Numbered from the stretch's first letter, positions 34,672 through 46,835 are shown. The stretch: DNA of 64,000 bases from Heterohyrax brucei (GCA_028571685.1 CM053166.1:60474111-60538110), one strand, 5' to 3'. The notes: generated from the letters alone by a model not told the origin. Made by a program: numbers and translations.

Positions 34672-36536
34672 TATGAAGTCTGACACTTAAGTCTGTGTAT
34701 TTGCCATCATGCACTTACATTGGTAGCACTGTGCAACGACTCAGTAAAATTTCATAACCTGGTATATCAGTGTATCACAGCCTTGTTCATTTCAACGTGT
34801 GGCAGTGTCTTGCTGAAGCAGCATTTGTCAAGGTTAGCTAGGGAACTTGATCTCTGCTGCCACATACTAACATATTTTACTCCAGCGTATAACATTTTCT
34901 AGGGATAACAAAAGTAATGGTTTGCATTATAGAACACAGACAGTATTGATAAGGTTACCAAGGGAACCTGATCTGCCACATATCAACAGTTCTCCCTGGC
35001 AGTTTGTGATGCAGATGTGAGTTTTTACTGGCGGTTATGATGCAGATAGAACGGTTCCTCCTGGTATTCTCTAAACTAGTTCTTGTGGTTAGGGAAGTGG
35101 CCCTTTCCTCTTTCGTCAGGGGCTGTTTCAACAATCAGGAATGCATGGCCCAGTGCTCGGGGGAGAGTAACCAGAAGAAAGTTTGCTAAGAGACTCTTTG
35201 TTTTTCTGACCAAAGATTTTCTTACAAAAGCTTTTCCCTAACACATGTTTTTGTGTGCTGTTGTGAGAATGTCAGAGCTTGTTGGTGAGATGGTAAAGGT
35301 TAGCTAGGGAACCTGATCTCTGCTGCCACATACTAACATATTTTGCTACAGAATCTAACATTCTCTAGGGATAACAGGTGGTGGTTTGCATTATTAGAAC
35401 ACACACAGTATTGATGAGGTTACCAAGGAAACCTCATCTCCACATATCCACAGCTTCCCTGGCAGTTTGTGATGCAAACATAAGTTCTTCCTGACAGTTG
35501 TGATGCAAATACAATTCCTCTCACAGTTGTGAAGTGACTGCAGTAGCCTCAAACTCAATCAAAAACCAAGCTACTACCTCCTCTGCCTCCTATCTATGAA
35601 ATTGTCCCCTGCTTTTGCCAATAAAAAGTACCCCTAAAAATCTATTCTGGGTCTTTTTCCACTCAACAGAGACTGTCCCATTCCTTCTTTGGTACGTAGT
35701 TTCCCTTAATAAACTTTTGCATCATTTACTACCAAAAAGGATACATCCTCTTGTGCTTTGGGTGAGGGGAAGCCCAGTTTGCTACCCGTTGGGAGACCAA
35801 ATTTGCTAGCTTGATCTCTGGAACCTGAATCAGGTCACTTGGGTTCTAATCAGTAAAATGATTTCAACAAGAGTGGAAGTGAAATCAGGGACATGCTAGT
35901 CTAAGTTTAAGACGATAATGCCATGAAGAAAATGGCAGCGTACAAATGTGTTAAACATTCTTCCGAGGGAAGAGAAAGTGTCACTGATGAAGAGAGGTCA
36001 GAGCAGCCACTAACAAGTAGAGCTGATGGAACCACTGTAAAAACTTGTACCAACTGGACAAACATTTAACGAAGTTTACTATTTCCAAGTGCTGTAAAGG
36101 ATGCATGAAAAAGTTAGCTGAAAGCCACCTAAACTTTTCACCAACAACTCATGGCTCTTGTGTCACAACAATGCACCAGCTCAGTCTGCACTGTCTGTCA
36201 GGGAGTTTTTGACCAGTAAACAAATTAACTTCATTGAAACACTACTTACTCATCTGATCTGGCCCCCAGTGAATTTTTTCTTCACCCGAAGATAAAGGAA
36301 ATATCGACAGGAAGACATTTCAATGACATTCAGGACATCTAGGGTAATAAGACAACAGCTCTGGTGGCCATTCCAGAAAATTACTTTCAAAATTGCTTTG
36401 GGGGTGGACTAGGTGCTGGCATAGGTTGTAACACTTCCCAATAGTAACTTCAAAGGTGACTATAGTGATATTCAGCAATGAGGTTTGTAGCACTTTTTGT
36501 AGGATGAGCTAGCAAACATAATTGTCAGACCTTGTA
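34672..36536 (+). mobile_element. Tc1/mariner DNA transposon, split and degraded
   Basis: The left terminal repeat 'tatgaagtctgacacttaag' (34672) and right terminal repeat 'attgtcagaccttgta' (36521-36536) are inverted copies of one another with a few changes. The right part encodes mariner transposase pieces: VTDEERSEQPLTSRADGT near 35975 and, around 36160-36290, a HHNAPAHSALSVREFLTSKQ-like stretch followed by LIWPPVNFFF. The second catalytic Asp precedes N in the usual HDNAPAH motif; here it is replaced by His. The left 145 bp and right part are separated by an LTR-like insertion (about 34800-35860), and some internal sequence is missing. Confidence 0.75.
34800..35860 (+). repeat. LTR-like insertion with internal duplication
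   Basis: A block inserted in the mariner has LTR-like features: 'gcttttgccaataaaaagtacccc' (AATAAA), a downstream 'cccttaataaacttttgc', and a terminal 'aatcaggtcacttgggttctaatcag'. It contains two copies of a 215-bp unit at 34831-35047 and 35297-35511, 466 bp apart. It could be one LTR with a duplicated U3 or two rearranged LTRs. Family and exact ends are unknown. Confidence 0.55.
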
Positions 36537-36539
36537 TTC

Positions 36540-36910
36540 CTTTTGCTATATACGTCCTTTATATTCCATTCACTACCAAGCCCTTTCTAAGAGTTCTTCC
36601 TTAGAAAAGAATTTGGACTTATTTCCCTTTTCTATTGACAGTCTTGCTTGCTGCATTCCTGAATAACTGTACTGGAGTGACCAAAAATCAGGCTGTCACC
36701 ACTCTCTCCCATTCCACAGCCTCCTGCCGTATGCTTGCTAAAAAGCATCCTGAAACCTCACACCATTTGCATGTTTAAAATGTCATATGCAATACTTAAC
36801 CTGTCATTTTGCCAAATGTGGCACGGACTCCTTGTGACTCACCCATATTCATTCTTTGCTTATTCTTTGATGACAAAACCCTAGTTGTATTCAAGGTAAC
36901 AAGGTATATA
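36540..36910. other. No identifiable feature
   Basis: No coding or repeat signal that I can support. Confidence 0.4.
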
Positions 36911-37370
36911 TGTGAGTCATCTAATACTGCTTTAATAGATAAATTTTATTTTGTCAGTGGGCTAAAAGTCCAAATTTAGGTAGTCAGCTTCAGGGGAAGC
37001 CTTTCTCTTCTGGCTCAGATGAAAGTCCTTATTGTCAGTTTTTCCCTGGACAGGGAGCTTCTGAGATGCAGGGTCCCCAGATCCTTCGCAAAGGATGTGC
37101 TCAGCTCCTAGTACTGCTTCTTGATGATCTGAGGTCCCCAAATCTCTCTGCTATCTTCTTTCTTTTATATCCCAAGAGATTGCCCCAAGGTACAACAGAA
37201 TCGTACACAATGAGTCTTGCTCCATTAACATAACCGTTGCCCGTGTCTTCCCTCATTAAGATCATTAAGGCAAAGTTTACAACACTGAGGAATATTACAC
37301 AATGTCAGGAATCATGGCTCAGCCAAATTGCTATACACATTTTTGGGGGGACACAGTTCAATCCATGACA
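36911..37370 (-). repeat. MaLR (MLT1-like) solo LTR, antisense
   Basis: Starts 'tgtgagtcatctaatactgctttaatagataaattttattttg' and ends 'ggggggacacagttcaatccatgaca', the antisense MLT1-like layout also seen at 21846 and 57983. Followed by unrecognised DNA with a 15-bp poly-A at about 37440. Confidence 0.75.
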
Positions 37371-37798
37371 GTATCTAATGAAAACCTTATGTTCTTAAGC
37401 CTTTCTTGAAGACAGATATAGTCTACCTATTGGAGTGGAAAAAAAAAAAAAAAAGCACCTGGTGGGCTTGTCAAAAATCTTCCCAAAGAGGGCTGATTCA
37501 GCTGGGAGGGGGTAGAATGTGAACTTAATAGCTGATGCTTCGACAGAGGGATAAAATCCATGAACTAAAAAGCCTTGCTGGAACTACTATAAGAGCTCTG
37601 GATAGGCTACTTTAAGAATTATTTTTATGAAAGTGAACTAAGTTTAAGCCAATTATAGGCATTTCCTACTTAATCAATAATCTATTCCAGAAAATAAGAT
37701 ATACTGCATGAAAATGCTAACTGGGAGTCTATTTTCCATTATTTTACATGAGAAAAAAGTATGGGTTACATGTCAATGAAAGACTTCACCAATTTCTT

Positions 37799-38459
37799 TT
37801 TTTTTTAATCGTAATTGAGTAAAAGTATACAATCCAAATTTAATTTGCATGCCTGCCTATCTGCAGATCCTTCTGTTCTCCTTGTCGATGGGTGACAGCA
37901 CATTCCTCCTTTCCATTCTATACATTTAATATCCACATAACAATCTCCTGTCCCCTCCTCTCCACCCTCTCCTCTCCCTTCTAGCAAGTGACCAATAGGA
38001 CAACATCCTATAGATGTATAGAACCGTAGAGTGCACACACCATATGGTCACATAGTGTCCCCAAGTCCAATCCATTCCTGTCCAAAGAGTTGACCTCAAT
38101 AATGTTTTCTGGTCAGGGGCAGCAGATCTAGGGACCATGCTCCCAGGGGAACCCCCAAGCCTTTGAACCATCACTAGTGGTCTTTTAGTGGAGTTTTTGA
38201 GGTGTAGCCCTCTTTTTCTCGTGTTGCCATTGGGACACAACATTGTATGTCCCATCATGGCTGTCTTTGGTGGTGGCCGGACACCATCTGTTGATAGTCA
38301 CGCATTCAAATGGGTCCTTCTGTCTTCTGGGCTCTTTTTCCCTCATGTCTTTGTTGTCCTTGGTGATCATCTGTTCTGGCTGAGGTGGGACCATTTGGTG
38401 TACCTTAGATGGCAGCTTGCTAGCTTTTAAGACCCCAGATGCCCCTTACCAATATGGGC
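37799..38459 (-). mobile_element. L1, 5'-truncated, with 13-bp target duplication
   Basis: 661 bp of L1 3'UTR in antisense, starting with poly-T and ending at 'cagatgccccttaccaatatggg'. The 13-mer 'tcaccaatttctt' occurs at 37786-37798 and again, unchanged, at 38460-38472. The perfect duplication makes this one of the younger LINE insertions here. It carries no ORF2 sequence. Confidence 0.9.
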
Positions 38460-38472
38460 TCACCAATTTCTT

Positions 38473-39479
38473 AAAATAAAACAGTCAATGCCAATATATG
38501 TGACAATTAATTGCATTGAGATGTAAAATGCTTGAAATACTACTTCTTGATGTACATTCAGTATGGTTGTCAAAACAAAATTGGACTTCCATTTCCAAAC
38601 AAGATACAGTAACAGGCATTGGATTTAGCTACACAACTGAAATAACAAAAAACTGGACAAAGTATACTAAAAGTGGTTTTTAAAACCTTGGATGTCATGT
38701 AATAAAGGACGGTGATCTTTGAGAAATGACAAACAAATCTGATAAGCCTTGTGATTTGTGTAGCTCCCTGTCTTGAAAGAGTCTCCGGGCAGAAGTGCAG
38801 AGAAGGAGAGCTAAGGCTAAGTGAGACAGACTTACTGAGTTGAAATGTGGCTGAGGGTCTGGGAAGAATAATGTTGCTAGAGTTCATAGGAAAGAATATC
38901 AGAGAGGAGAGAGCTGCATAGAACAAGAACTTGTAGGAAGTCACCCTTGAGTATTAAGCAGAATATTGATCAGTGCATATATTTGTGGAAATGTCCTGAG
39001 GCTTGGAATGAAAATAGGGTGATAGGTAACAATACCTGGCCTTCACACAGGGTTGAGAATAATCACACCAACCAGACTAAAAACCTCATGATTCATGGGA
39101 CATTGGACAGAGTACACAGAAAGCTCTTATTTCAGTAGTGGGGCATAATTATACCAGCCAGTAGAACTCAATCCCATCTAACAAATCTTAAAACCAAAAT
39201 TCCTAAGTTTCAGCAAGTTTCTCAGTAACTTAACTCCATCTCAGGGAAAATTTCAAGAATGTTTATTAAAAAATATCAAAATATTCAGCACCTAACAAGG
39301 TAAATTTTAGAATATTTAAGATTCAATACAAAGTACTAGACTTGAAAAGATGCAGAAAAATATGACCTATATTCAGAATAATCAAGCAACTGAACTTGAC
39401 CCAGAAATGAATTGGTTAGAATTAGCAAATAATGACATTAAACCAGCTATTACAAATTTATTATGTATTTTCTTGTATT
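38473..39479. other. No identifiable feature
   Basis: AT-rich sequence with short chance frames only. A 124-codon minus-strand frame at 38570-38944 shows no recognisable domain. Confidence 0.4.
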
Positions 39480-39863
39480 TCTTTTTTTTTTTAAACATAT
39501 TGAGTTTTGGTGAAAGTTTAAACAGGAAATGAGGTTCTCATTTAACAATTTTCTATACTTATTGTTAAGTGATATTGGTTATATTTTTCACAATATATCA
39601 GCCTTCTCATCATTTCCATTCTGGTTGTCCTGTTTACGTTAACCTAGCTTCCCTGTCCCCTCTAGCCTTATCATATTTGGCCCAGGGTAAATGTTTATTA
39701 TTTGGTTTCATTTAGATGATTATTTTGAGACTCACAGAACTCATGGGTGACATTATTATTATAGGAAAATCTGTCATTTTGCTGGAAGGTTTACTCTGGG
39801 AGTGGTTTGAGTTCCAACTTCAAAGAGTATCTCAGGGAGATAGTGTTGGGTGTTCATCTAATT

Positions 39864-40101
39864 TGGTGTGTTGGTTAAGTGCTTTGTCTATTAACCATAA
39901 GATTGGCAATCCAGGTCTGCCAAACAGTCCTGGGAAACTGTATGGGGAATTTCTATTGGAAACCCTGGTTGCCAAGTGGCTAAGCCCTACAGTTGCTAAC
40001 CAAAAGGTTGGCAATTTGAATCTGCCAGGCACCGCTTGGAAACTCTATGGGCAGTTGTGCTCTGTTCTATAAGTTGGAATCAACCCAACAACAGTGGGTT
40101 T
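39864..40101 (+). mobile_element. AfroSINE dimer: headpiece plus near-complete copy
   Basis: A first tRNA-like head ('tgtgttggttaagtgctttgtctattaacc...gattggcaatccaggtctgcc') runs only to '...aaactgtatgggg'. From 39958 a second unit starts with the canonical 'ggaaaccctgg', has A-box and B-box-like regions, and continues to the tail 'ttggaatcaacccaacaacagtgggttt'. Both units are in the same direction. Confidence 0.75.
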
Positions 40102-40430
40102 GAGTAAGTTTGACATTTTTATTCAGGAAAGGGAGTTTTGTTCTACACTTTTTTCCCCATTCTATACAAGACCATCTTTTGAGTCTCTGGTTGAAATGGT
40201 TGGCAGTGGTAGCTGGACACTATCTAGTTTATCTAGTTTTTTTGATCTCAAGGTGGTAAAGTCATTGCTCACTTAGGTTTTGGTTTTGTAGACTCATTTC
40301 CTTGAGTCTTTGGTTTCCTTCTTTGTCTTTTCTCTAGAGGAGCAGAGACTAATGGTTGTATTTTAGATGACCATTCACAAGATTCCAAGACCCCAGATGC
40401 TATTCACCAAACTAGGAATTATAACATTGT

Positions 40431-40993
40431 TGTTATAGATTGAATTGTATCCCCCCCAAAATGTGTATAGTAATTTGGATGGGCCAGACTTCCCTGTATT
40501 CTGTGATTGCCCTCTATTTTGTGATTTTCTGGTGCTGTAAATCCTAATCTCTGCCTGTGGTTAACAGAGTGGATTATGCTAGAGACCATTAGGGTGGGAC
40601 TGTAAATCCCTTCATAAGATTACCTCCTTGCTCCACAGTAAAAGGAAGTACCCCAGAGTATAGCTTGAACCATCCTTTATCCTTTCATCTTATAGGAGAT
40701 AAAAGGAAAGGGAAGCAAGCAGAGAATTGGGAATCTCACATCATCAAGAAAGCAGCACCAGGAGTAGAGTGTGTCCTTTAGACCTGAGGTTCCTGCACCA
40801 AGATGCTCCCAATGAAAGACTGATGCAACACAAAGACTTTCCTCCAAAGCCAGCAGAAGGAAAGCCTTCCCCTGGAGCAGACATCCTAAATTGGGACTTG
40901 TAGTTTACCTGACTGTGTAAGAATGAAATTTCTCTTCTTATAGCCATCCGCTTTGTGGTATTTTTGTTAGAGCAGCACTAGCTAACTAAAACA
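40431..40993 (+). repeat. MaLR (MLT1-like) solo LTR with 5-bp duplication
   Basis: Starts 'tgttatagattgaattgtatcccc' and ends 'gctaactaaaaca'. The 5-mer 'attgt' lies on both sides (40426-40430 and 40994-40998), a perfect duplication. Confidence 0.85.
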
Positions 40994-41728
40994 ATTGTCT
41001 TTTATGGGCTACATTGTGCCAGTTGACTGAGTTACCCATGAAACTATGGTCCTAAACCCTAAAACCTAGCAGACCAATCCCGAGGTGTTTGTGTCTAGGA
41101 GCCATCCATAACTGTACCCCGTATTATGTATTTTCAAAGAAATAAGTGGAGAGATCATAGAGGCAAATAAAAATTCTAGAAGTGAAAGCTAAAATGTCAG
41201 AGATGCAAAATATACTGTGGAGGATTAATGTCAGCATAGTCATTATATGAGAAACAATTATTTGAGTGTGAAGACACAGCAAAAGAAACTATGTAGAGAA
41301 AAATAATTTTTTCACTAAATAGAATATATATTAAGTGGATTAATATACATATAACTGGAGAAGTGAAAGGGGAAAGAGAGAATATAAGTTGACATTATGA
41401 AGAATGAGAGAGATGATATTACTATAGATTTTGCACATATCAAGAAGATAATATTATGAACAACTTTATAACTTTATGCTGATAAAATCATTAACTTAGA
41501 TGAAATGGAAAAGTTTCTTCAAAGACACAAGCCATAAAGCTCACTCAAGAAGAAATAGATAACCTGAATACCCATGTATCTATTTGAAAAATTAAACACG
41601 TAGTTAAAAACCTTCTCATAAAGAAACCCCAGATCTAGAAGGTTTTACTGGAGAATGCTACCTAACATGTAAGGGAAAAATAATACCAATTACATGAGAA
41701 AATGCTCAACTTTATTAGCCATTCCCAA

Positions 41729-41906
41729 TCAAACCAAACCAAACTCATTGCTGTTGGGTAGATTCCAAGTCATAGAGACCCTATAGGATAGTAAAACTGC
41801 TCCATAGGGTTTCCAAGGAGCACCTGGTGGATTCCAGCTGCTGTGGCTGCTGGTTTTCAGCTGTAGCACTTAACAACTGTACCACCAGGGTTTCCTCATT
41901 AGACAT
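41729..41906 (-). mobile_element. AfroSINE, near full length, antisense
   Basis: Opens 'aaaccaaaccaaactcattgctgttgggtagattcc' (reverse of the T-rich tail) and ends 'caactgtaccaccagggtttcc'. The tRNA-like head is degraded. Confidence 0.85.
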
Positions 41907-42034
41907 TAAGGCAACACAAATTAACACTACAATGATCTACTACTAGACACTTGTTAGAATCACTTAAATTAAAAAGACCGTAGATTTAGAGGAACTGGAA
42001 TACACATACACTGTTGGTGAGACTATAATATTGT

Positions 42035-42897
42035 ATGATCATGCTGATAGTCATAATCTGTGTGCTGAGCAAACAATCTGAGTAGCTGGACTATATAAAG
42101 AAGAAAGAGGCATCAGAAGAAGACTCAATAACAACCTATATTATGTACATGACACAACCTTCCTTACTGAAAGTGAAAAGAATTTGAAACATTGATGAAG
42201 ATCAAAGGCCACAGCCTTCAGTATGGATTGCACCTCAGTATCAAGGGAAAAAAAATCCTCACAACCAAGCAAGTAAGCAAAATCATGATAAATGGAGAAA
42301 AGACTGAGGTTGTAAAAGATCTCTTCTTGCTTCTTTCCACAATCAACACCAATGGAAGCAGCATTTAAGAAATCAAAAGATGCATTGCATTAGGAAAATC
42401 TGCTGCAAAGGACTTCTTTAAAGTGTTGAAAATTAAACACGTCACCTTGAAGACTAAGGTATGCCTGACCCAAGCCATTGGCATTTTCAATTGCATCATA
42501 TGCATGCAAAATCAGGACAATAAATAAGGAAAACATAAAAGAATTAACACTTTTGAATTTTGACGTTGGAGAGGAATGCTGTGTATCCCATAGACTTCCA
42601 AAAGAACAAACAAAACTGTCCTGGAAGAAGTACAACCAGAGTGCTCCTTGGAGGCAGATACTTTGTACTTGCTGTCAGGAAGGATCAATTCCTAGAGAAG
42701 GACCTCATGCTTGGTAAAGTAGAGGGTCAGTGAAAAGGAAGGAGATTCTCAACAAAATAGATTGACACAGTTGCTACAACAATGGGTTTAAGAGTAACAA
42801 TGATTGTGGGCATGTCACAGGACCAGGCAGTGTTTTTTTCTGCTTGTGCATAGGGTTGCTATGAGTCAGAACTGACTGGACAGCACCTAACAACATC
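42035..42897 (+). mobile_element. RTE LINE 3' end
   Basis: It matches the RTE at 19480-23134 from 'gctgagcaaacaatctgagtagctggact' onward. It includes the C-terminal coding part with 'gacacaaccttccttactgaaagtgaaaa' and ends 'gcatagggttgctatgagtcagaactgactggacagcacctaacaac'. 5'-truncated, no open frame. It lies inside the L1 at 41400-43540. Confidence 0.8.
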
Positions 42898-43544
42898 AAA
42901 TCCATGCTGGAAATCATTTTGACAGTTTCTCTAAATGTTAAATGTACATATACCTAAGATACAATCCGTCATTCTACTCCTAGGTTTTCATCCAAGAAAA
43001 AAAAAATTATGTTTATAAAAAAGCTGTATGGAGGAGTGCACAGATGCTCTCCTTTTGTAATAGTTCCCAAGGTGAAAACACTACAGATGTTGATCAGCTG
43101 GTGAATGGATAAACAAGCACACTGTGATACAATACAATGGAATATTATTCAGCACGAAAATGGAGTAAACTATTGATATTTATTGCACCATAGATGAATT
43201 TGAAAATAATTATACTGAGCAATAGAAACTTTGGGGGATTATACACTGTATGGTCTTAGTTATATAGAATTTTAGAAATGCAATTTAATCTACAGTGACA
43301 GAAGACAGATAAGTAGATTCTCAGGGAATGGAAATGGGAATTGGGAGGAGAATGAGAGAGGTATATGAAGAGGACACAAAGCAACTTTGGAGGTGATGAA
43401 TACAAATTTATGTATTATTTTAATTGTGGTTATGAATTCATGTGTGTATAGATGTCAAAAATTATCAAATAGTATACTTTAAATATGTGTGGCTTATTAC
43501 ATATCAATTATACCTTCATATCTGTATTTAAATAAAAAGAACAG

Positions 43545-45259
43545 GGAGAAGAACCAAGATGGCACATTAGTCAGATACACCATGCTGTCCCTTTGTATCA
43601 AAGACTAGAGATACCAAGTGAAACAGATGCAGATGACAATCCTGGTATCCTGAACATCAAGAAGAAGGATAAAGAATTAGATAAAGCACTGATTGGAAGA
43701 AGAAATTGAATGAAGGTAGTAAACCAAATATGATACGGAGCAGAAGTGTCCTGCTAGCCACCACACCATAGTGTGACCATCTCAAGACAAAACAAGCTCA
43801 ATAAACCCCATTCAGGACAGATCCCAAAAGAAAGTCATCAGAACAAAACATAATTAAACTTTCCAAAACCAAAGACAAAGAAAGAATTCTGAAAGCAGCT
43901 CAGGAAAAAAATGTTTTATCACCTACAAATGGGCACCAATAAGACTAATCTCTGATTTCAGGGCAGAAATCATGCAGGAAAGAAGGCAATGGGGTTACAT
44001 ATATAAAACCATGCCAGAAAATAATTACCAGTCAAGAATCATATATCCAGCAAAATTACCTCTCAAATACGATGTCAAAACCAGGACATTCCCAGACAGA
44101 AATTAAGGGAATTTGTAAAAACTAGACCAATTTTACAAGAAATTATTAAAGAGGGAGCTTAGGATAGAAAACCAAGAACATTATACAACAACCTGATGTT
44201 AAGACACATGACAGCATTACCTCAGGTAAAGAAATGCCAAAAAATAAACTAAAGCTTCAAAACTGAAAACAGCCAGAGATGTCAATTCATAAATGATGGG
44301 AGCTTCAAAATGAAAAGAAGAAGGGTAAATGTTGTAGTTATAGAATTTACATATGGACAGGGAATTTGGTGATATCAAGAAACAACAGACTATCTTAAAG
44401 TTATGAAGATAAAGGTAATTTCAGAGCTACCAAAAAAAATTAATAAGCCTACTCACCAAAATGAAAATCATGAAGACTTAGTAAGCACAAAATCAACAAC
44501 AACCAAGGAAATGAAAAGAAAATTTTTAAATAAGAACACAGGATAGAGAGACAAAGAAACCATCAGCACCACAAAAAAAAAAAGCATAACAAAATGATGA
44601 GTAACATACCTATTGATAATCACACTGAACGTAAGTGGAATAAATGCACCAGTCAAGGAACAGAGAGTGGAAGAATGGATTAAAAGAAACAAAAATGTCC
44701 TTCAATCTGTTGTCTACAATAGATACACCTGAGATTAAAAAGACACAAATAGGTTAAAAATCAAAGGATGGACAAAAAAATGTATGAAGCAATCAGTAAA
44801 AAAAGAGCAGGAGTGACGACATTGATCCCTGATAAAATATATTTAAGCCAAAATTCACAATAAGAGACAAGAAAGGACATTATATAATGGTTTACGGTTC
44901 ATTCCACCAAGAGAACATAACCATAATAAACATTTACTCACCCAGTGACAGAACTTCATAATATATAGAACAAATCCTAACAGTACTGAAGAAAGAAATA
45001 GACAGTTCCACAAGAATAGTGGAGGACATTAGCACACCACTTTCAATGAAGGACAGAACAACTGGAAAGAAACTCAACAAACGTACAGAAGATCTGCCAC
45101 AACTGATCAATTTGACCTCATAAACATATATAGAACACTCCACTCAGCAGCAGCAGAGTACACATTCTTCTCCAACATGCATGGATCATTATCCAGAAAA
45201 GACCATGTTTGAGGCCAAAAATCAAGTCTTAATGAATTCAAAAACATTGAAATAATACA
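43545..45259 (+). mobile_element. Host L1, piece 1 (5' part)
   Basis: It begins 'agggagaagaaccaagatggc', a truncated L1 5' end. An ORF1 remnant follows ('aactttccaaaaccaaagacaaagaaag', about 43855-44300), then the start of ORF2 (about 44590 on). It stops in the endonuclease region at 45259, where a full-length L1 has inserted. It resumes at 53368. Confidence 0.8.
45251..45259. repeat. 9-bp target-site duplication of the full-length L1
   Basis: 'aataataca' occurs here and at 53368-53376. The host L1 sequence reads continuously across the two copies. Confidence 0.85.
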
Positions 45260-46079
45260 TTGAGGTGGTACCAAGATGGCAGAGTAACAGCACATCCCTG
45301 CTAAACCCTTGAACAACTAAGAACCTCAAAATTAATGGAATCCACCAAATACAGCAATCTAGAAGGACTAAAATATGCTTAGAGAACCCTAAGTACAAAG
45401 GGAGTGAAAGGAAGATCTTCGGAGCCCTGAACCACCTTGTATAAAAACAACGTGGCAGGTACAGAAATTCTCCATGAACTGAAGGCCACCTGAGCGTGAA
45501 GAAAACCCACCTCCAGGGAATCTTAGCCACCCAGAGGAGCTGAACAAAAGTTGGAGCAACCCTGAATTTGACTAAAGACACCTGCTCCAGCCTGAGCATT
45601 GCAGCTCTGCAGCCCAGATCTGAAGACCTCCACTCAGGTTAAAATGCTCTGGGACAAGGTCAGCCAGCATTCTGTCTGGCAAGGGGCTGAAAGACCTTGG
45701 CTGGAAGAGCAGGGAAATGGTGTGGAGAGTGCAGGGACAGGGAGCCAAGGCTCCCAGCATCCCACGGCAATAGGGCAGGGGAAGGCAGAGCTGCAGGGAG
45801 CACAGTAGTGCACTTCACACAGCAGGCCTTATTCCTGCATGGGACTGGGAAGCCCAGGTCCAGGTACCCCACAGCTATGGTGCAGGCAATCATGGGACCC
45901 GGGGGGGTGGAGTGAATGGTCCTGCCACTCACAGACCCGATACCAGCTTTGGAGCTGGTGGACCAGGAAACTCTGGGTTCCCCCGGCCTAGAGTTGGGGG
46001 GCGAAAGAGCACACCTATGGCTGGCAGAGGATTGGAGCGATGTGGGCCAGTGAATCTTGGGCTCAAGCAACCAGACAAG

Positions 46080-46835
46080 TCCAGAGTGATCACCCCAGCA
46101 CTGGGCAGCCATTGGAGCCATGTGCACTGAGGGTATCTGGGCTCAGGTGACTGCAGGGGAAGGGCAGCAAGTGCCAGCAGCTAGGCAGCCATTAGTGATG
46201 TATGCACCAGGAAGGCTTGGGCTCAGGTGAACTGGGAGGAGGGGAGAGATTACCCCAGTGGCTAGGTAACCATTGGAGCCAAGTGTGCCAGGGAGGTCTG
46301 TGCTTAGGCAACCCATGGGAGGGCAAATGATCATCCTGGCAGCTAGACAGTCATTGGAGCCAGGTGCACCAAGGAGGCCTGAGCTCAGGTGACCCTAGAG
46401 GAATCAGGTGATCACCCCAGTGACTAGGCAGCTTCTGGAGCCAAGTGCACCCTGGCAGCTTGAGCTCAGGTGATTCAGGGGAAGGGAAGTGATTGCCCCA
46501 GTAGCTAGGTAGCCATTGGAGCCAAGTGTGCCAGGGAGGTCTGTGCTCAGGTGACCTTGGAGAAGTGATCACCCCAGCAGCTAGACAGCCATTAGAGTGA
46601 AGTGCACCAGGGACATTTGAGCTCAGGTGACCCAGGGAGTGTCGAAAGATCACTCCAGCAGCTAGGCAGCCATTGGTGCCATATGTGCCAGGGATGGCTG
46701 GGCTTAGGTGACTCTGGAGGAGTTAGGTGATCACCCCAGTGGCTAGACAGCCATTAGAGCCAAGCACACCTAGGATGCTTGGGCTCGGGACCTGGGGCAA
46801 GGGGAGTGATTGCCCCAATGGCTAAGCCATTCAAC
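46080..46835 (+). repeat. Tandem array, 81-bp unit, in L1 5'UTR
   Basis: The landmark 'cagccattgga(gccaagtg)' recurs at about 46106, 46186, 46267, 46348, 46429, 46510, 46586, 46667, 46748 and about 46825. Spacings are 80-81 bp, with single 76- and 77-bp exceptions. Each unit reads roughly 'tgatcaccccagcagctaggcagccattgg...gggctcaggtgacc'. Units are diverged. Because 81 is a multiple of three, open frames through the array are by-products. Confidence 0.9.

Larger units (their letters stand above)
39480..41080 (-). mobile_element. Older L1 3'UTR, antisense, interrupted
   Basis: It begins with poly-T and 'gttttggtgaaagtttaaacaggaaatgagg'. Landmarks parallel to other L1 3' ends follow ('ggcagtggtagctggacactatct', 'gaccccagatgctattcaccaaa'). 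An AfroSINE dimer (39864-40101) and a MaLR LTR (40431-40993) interrupt it. It resumes at 40999 with 'cttttatgggctacattgtgccagttgactgag'. Confidence 0.6.
41400..43540 (+). mobile_element. Old plus-strand L1 with deletions and insertions
   Basis: L1 ORF2 sequence ('gaacaactttataactttatgctgataaaatc...gatgaaatggaaaagtttcttcaaagacacaa', then 'ctcactcaagaagaaatagataacctgaata') spans about 41455-41700. It is followed directly by sequence from near the ORF2 3' end (41910-42030 and 42900-43540). An AfroSINE (41729-41906) and an RTE 3' end (42035-42897) interrupt it. Nothing is codable. Confidence 0.65.

Noticed and set aside
38570-38944. 124-codon minus-strand frame
   Set aside because: Low-complexity hydrophobic content and no recognisable family; taken as chance.
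46351-46653. Open frame through the 81-bp array
   Set aside because: The unit length is a multiple of three, so a frame open in one unit stays open; there is no evidence of translation.
46080-46835. CRISPR-like regular array
   Set aside because: Mammalian context, contiguous units without unique spacers, and an L1 5'UTR position explain it as a tandem repeat.
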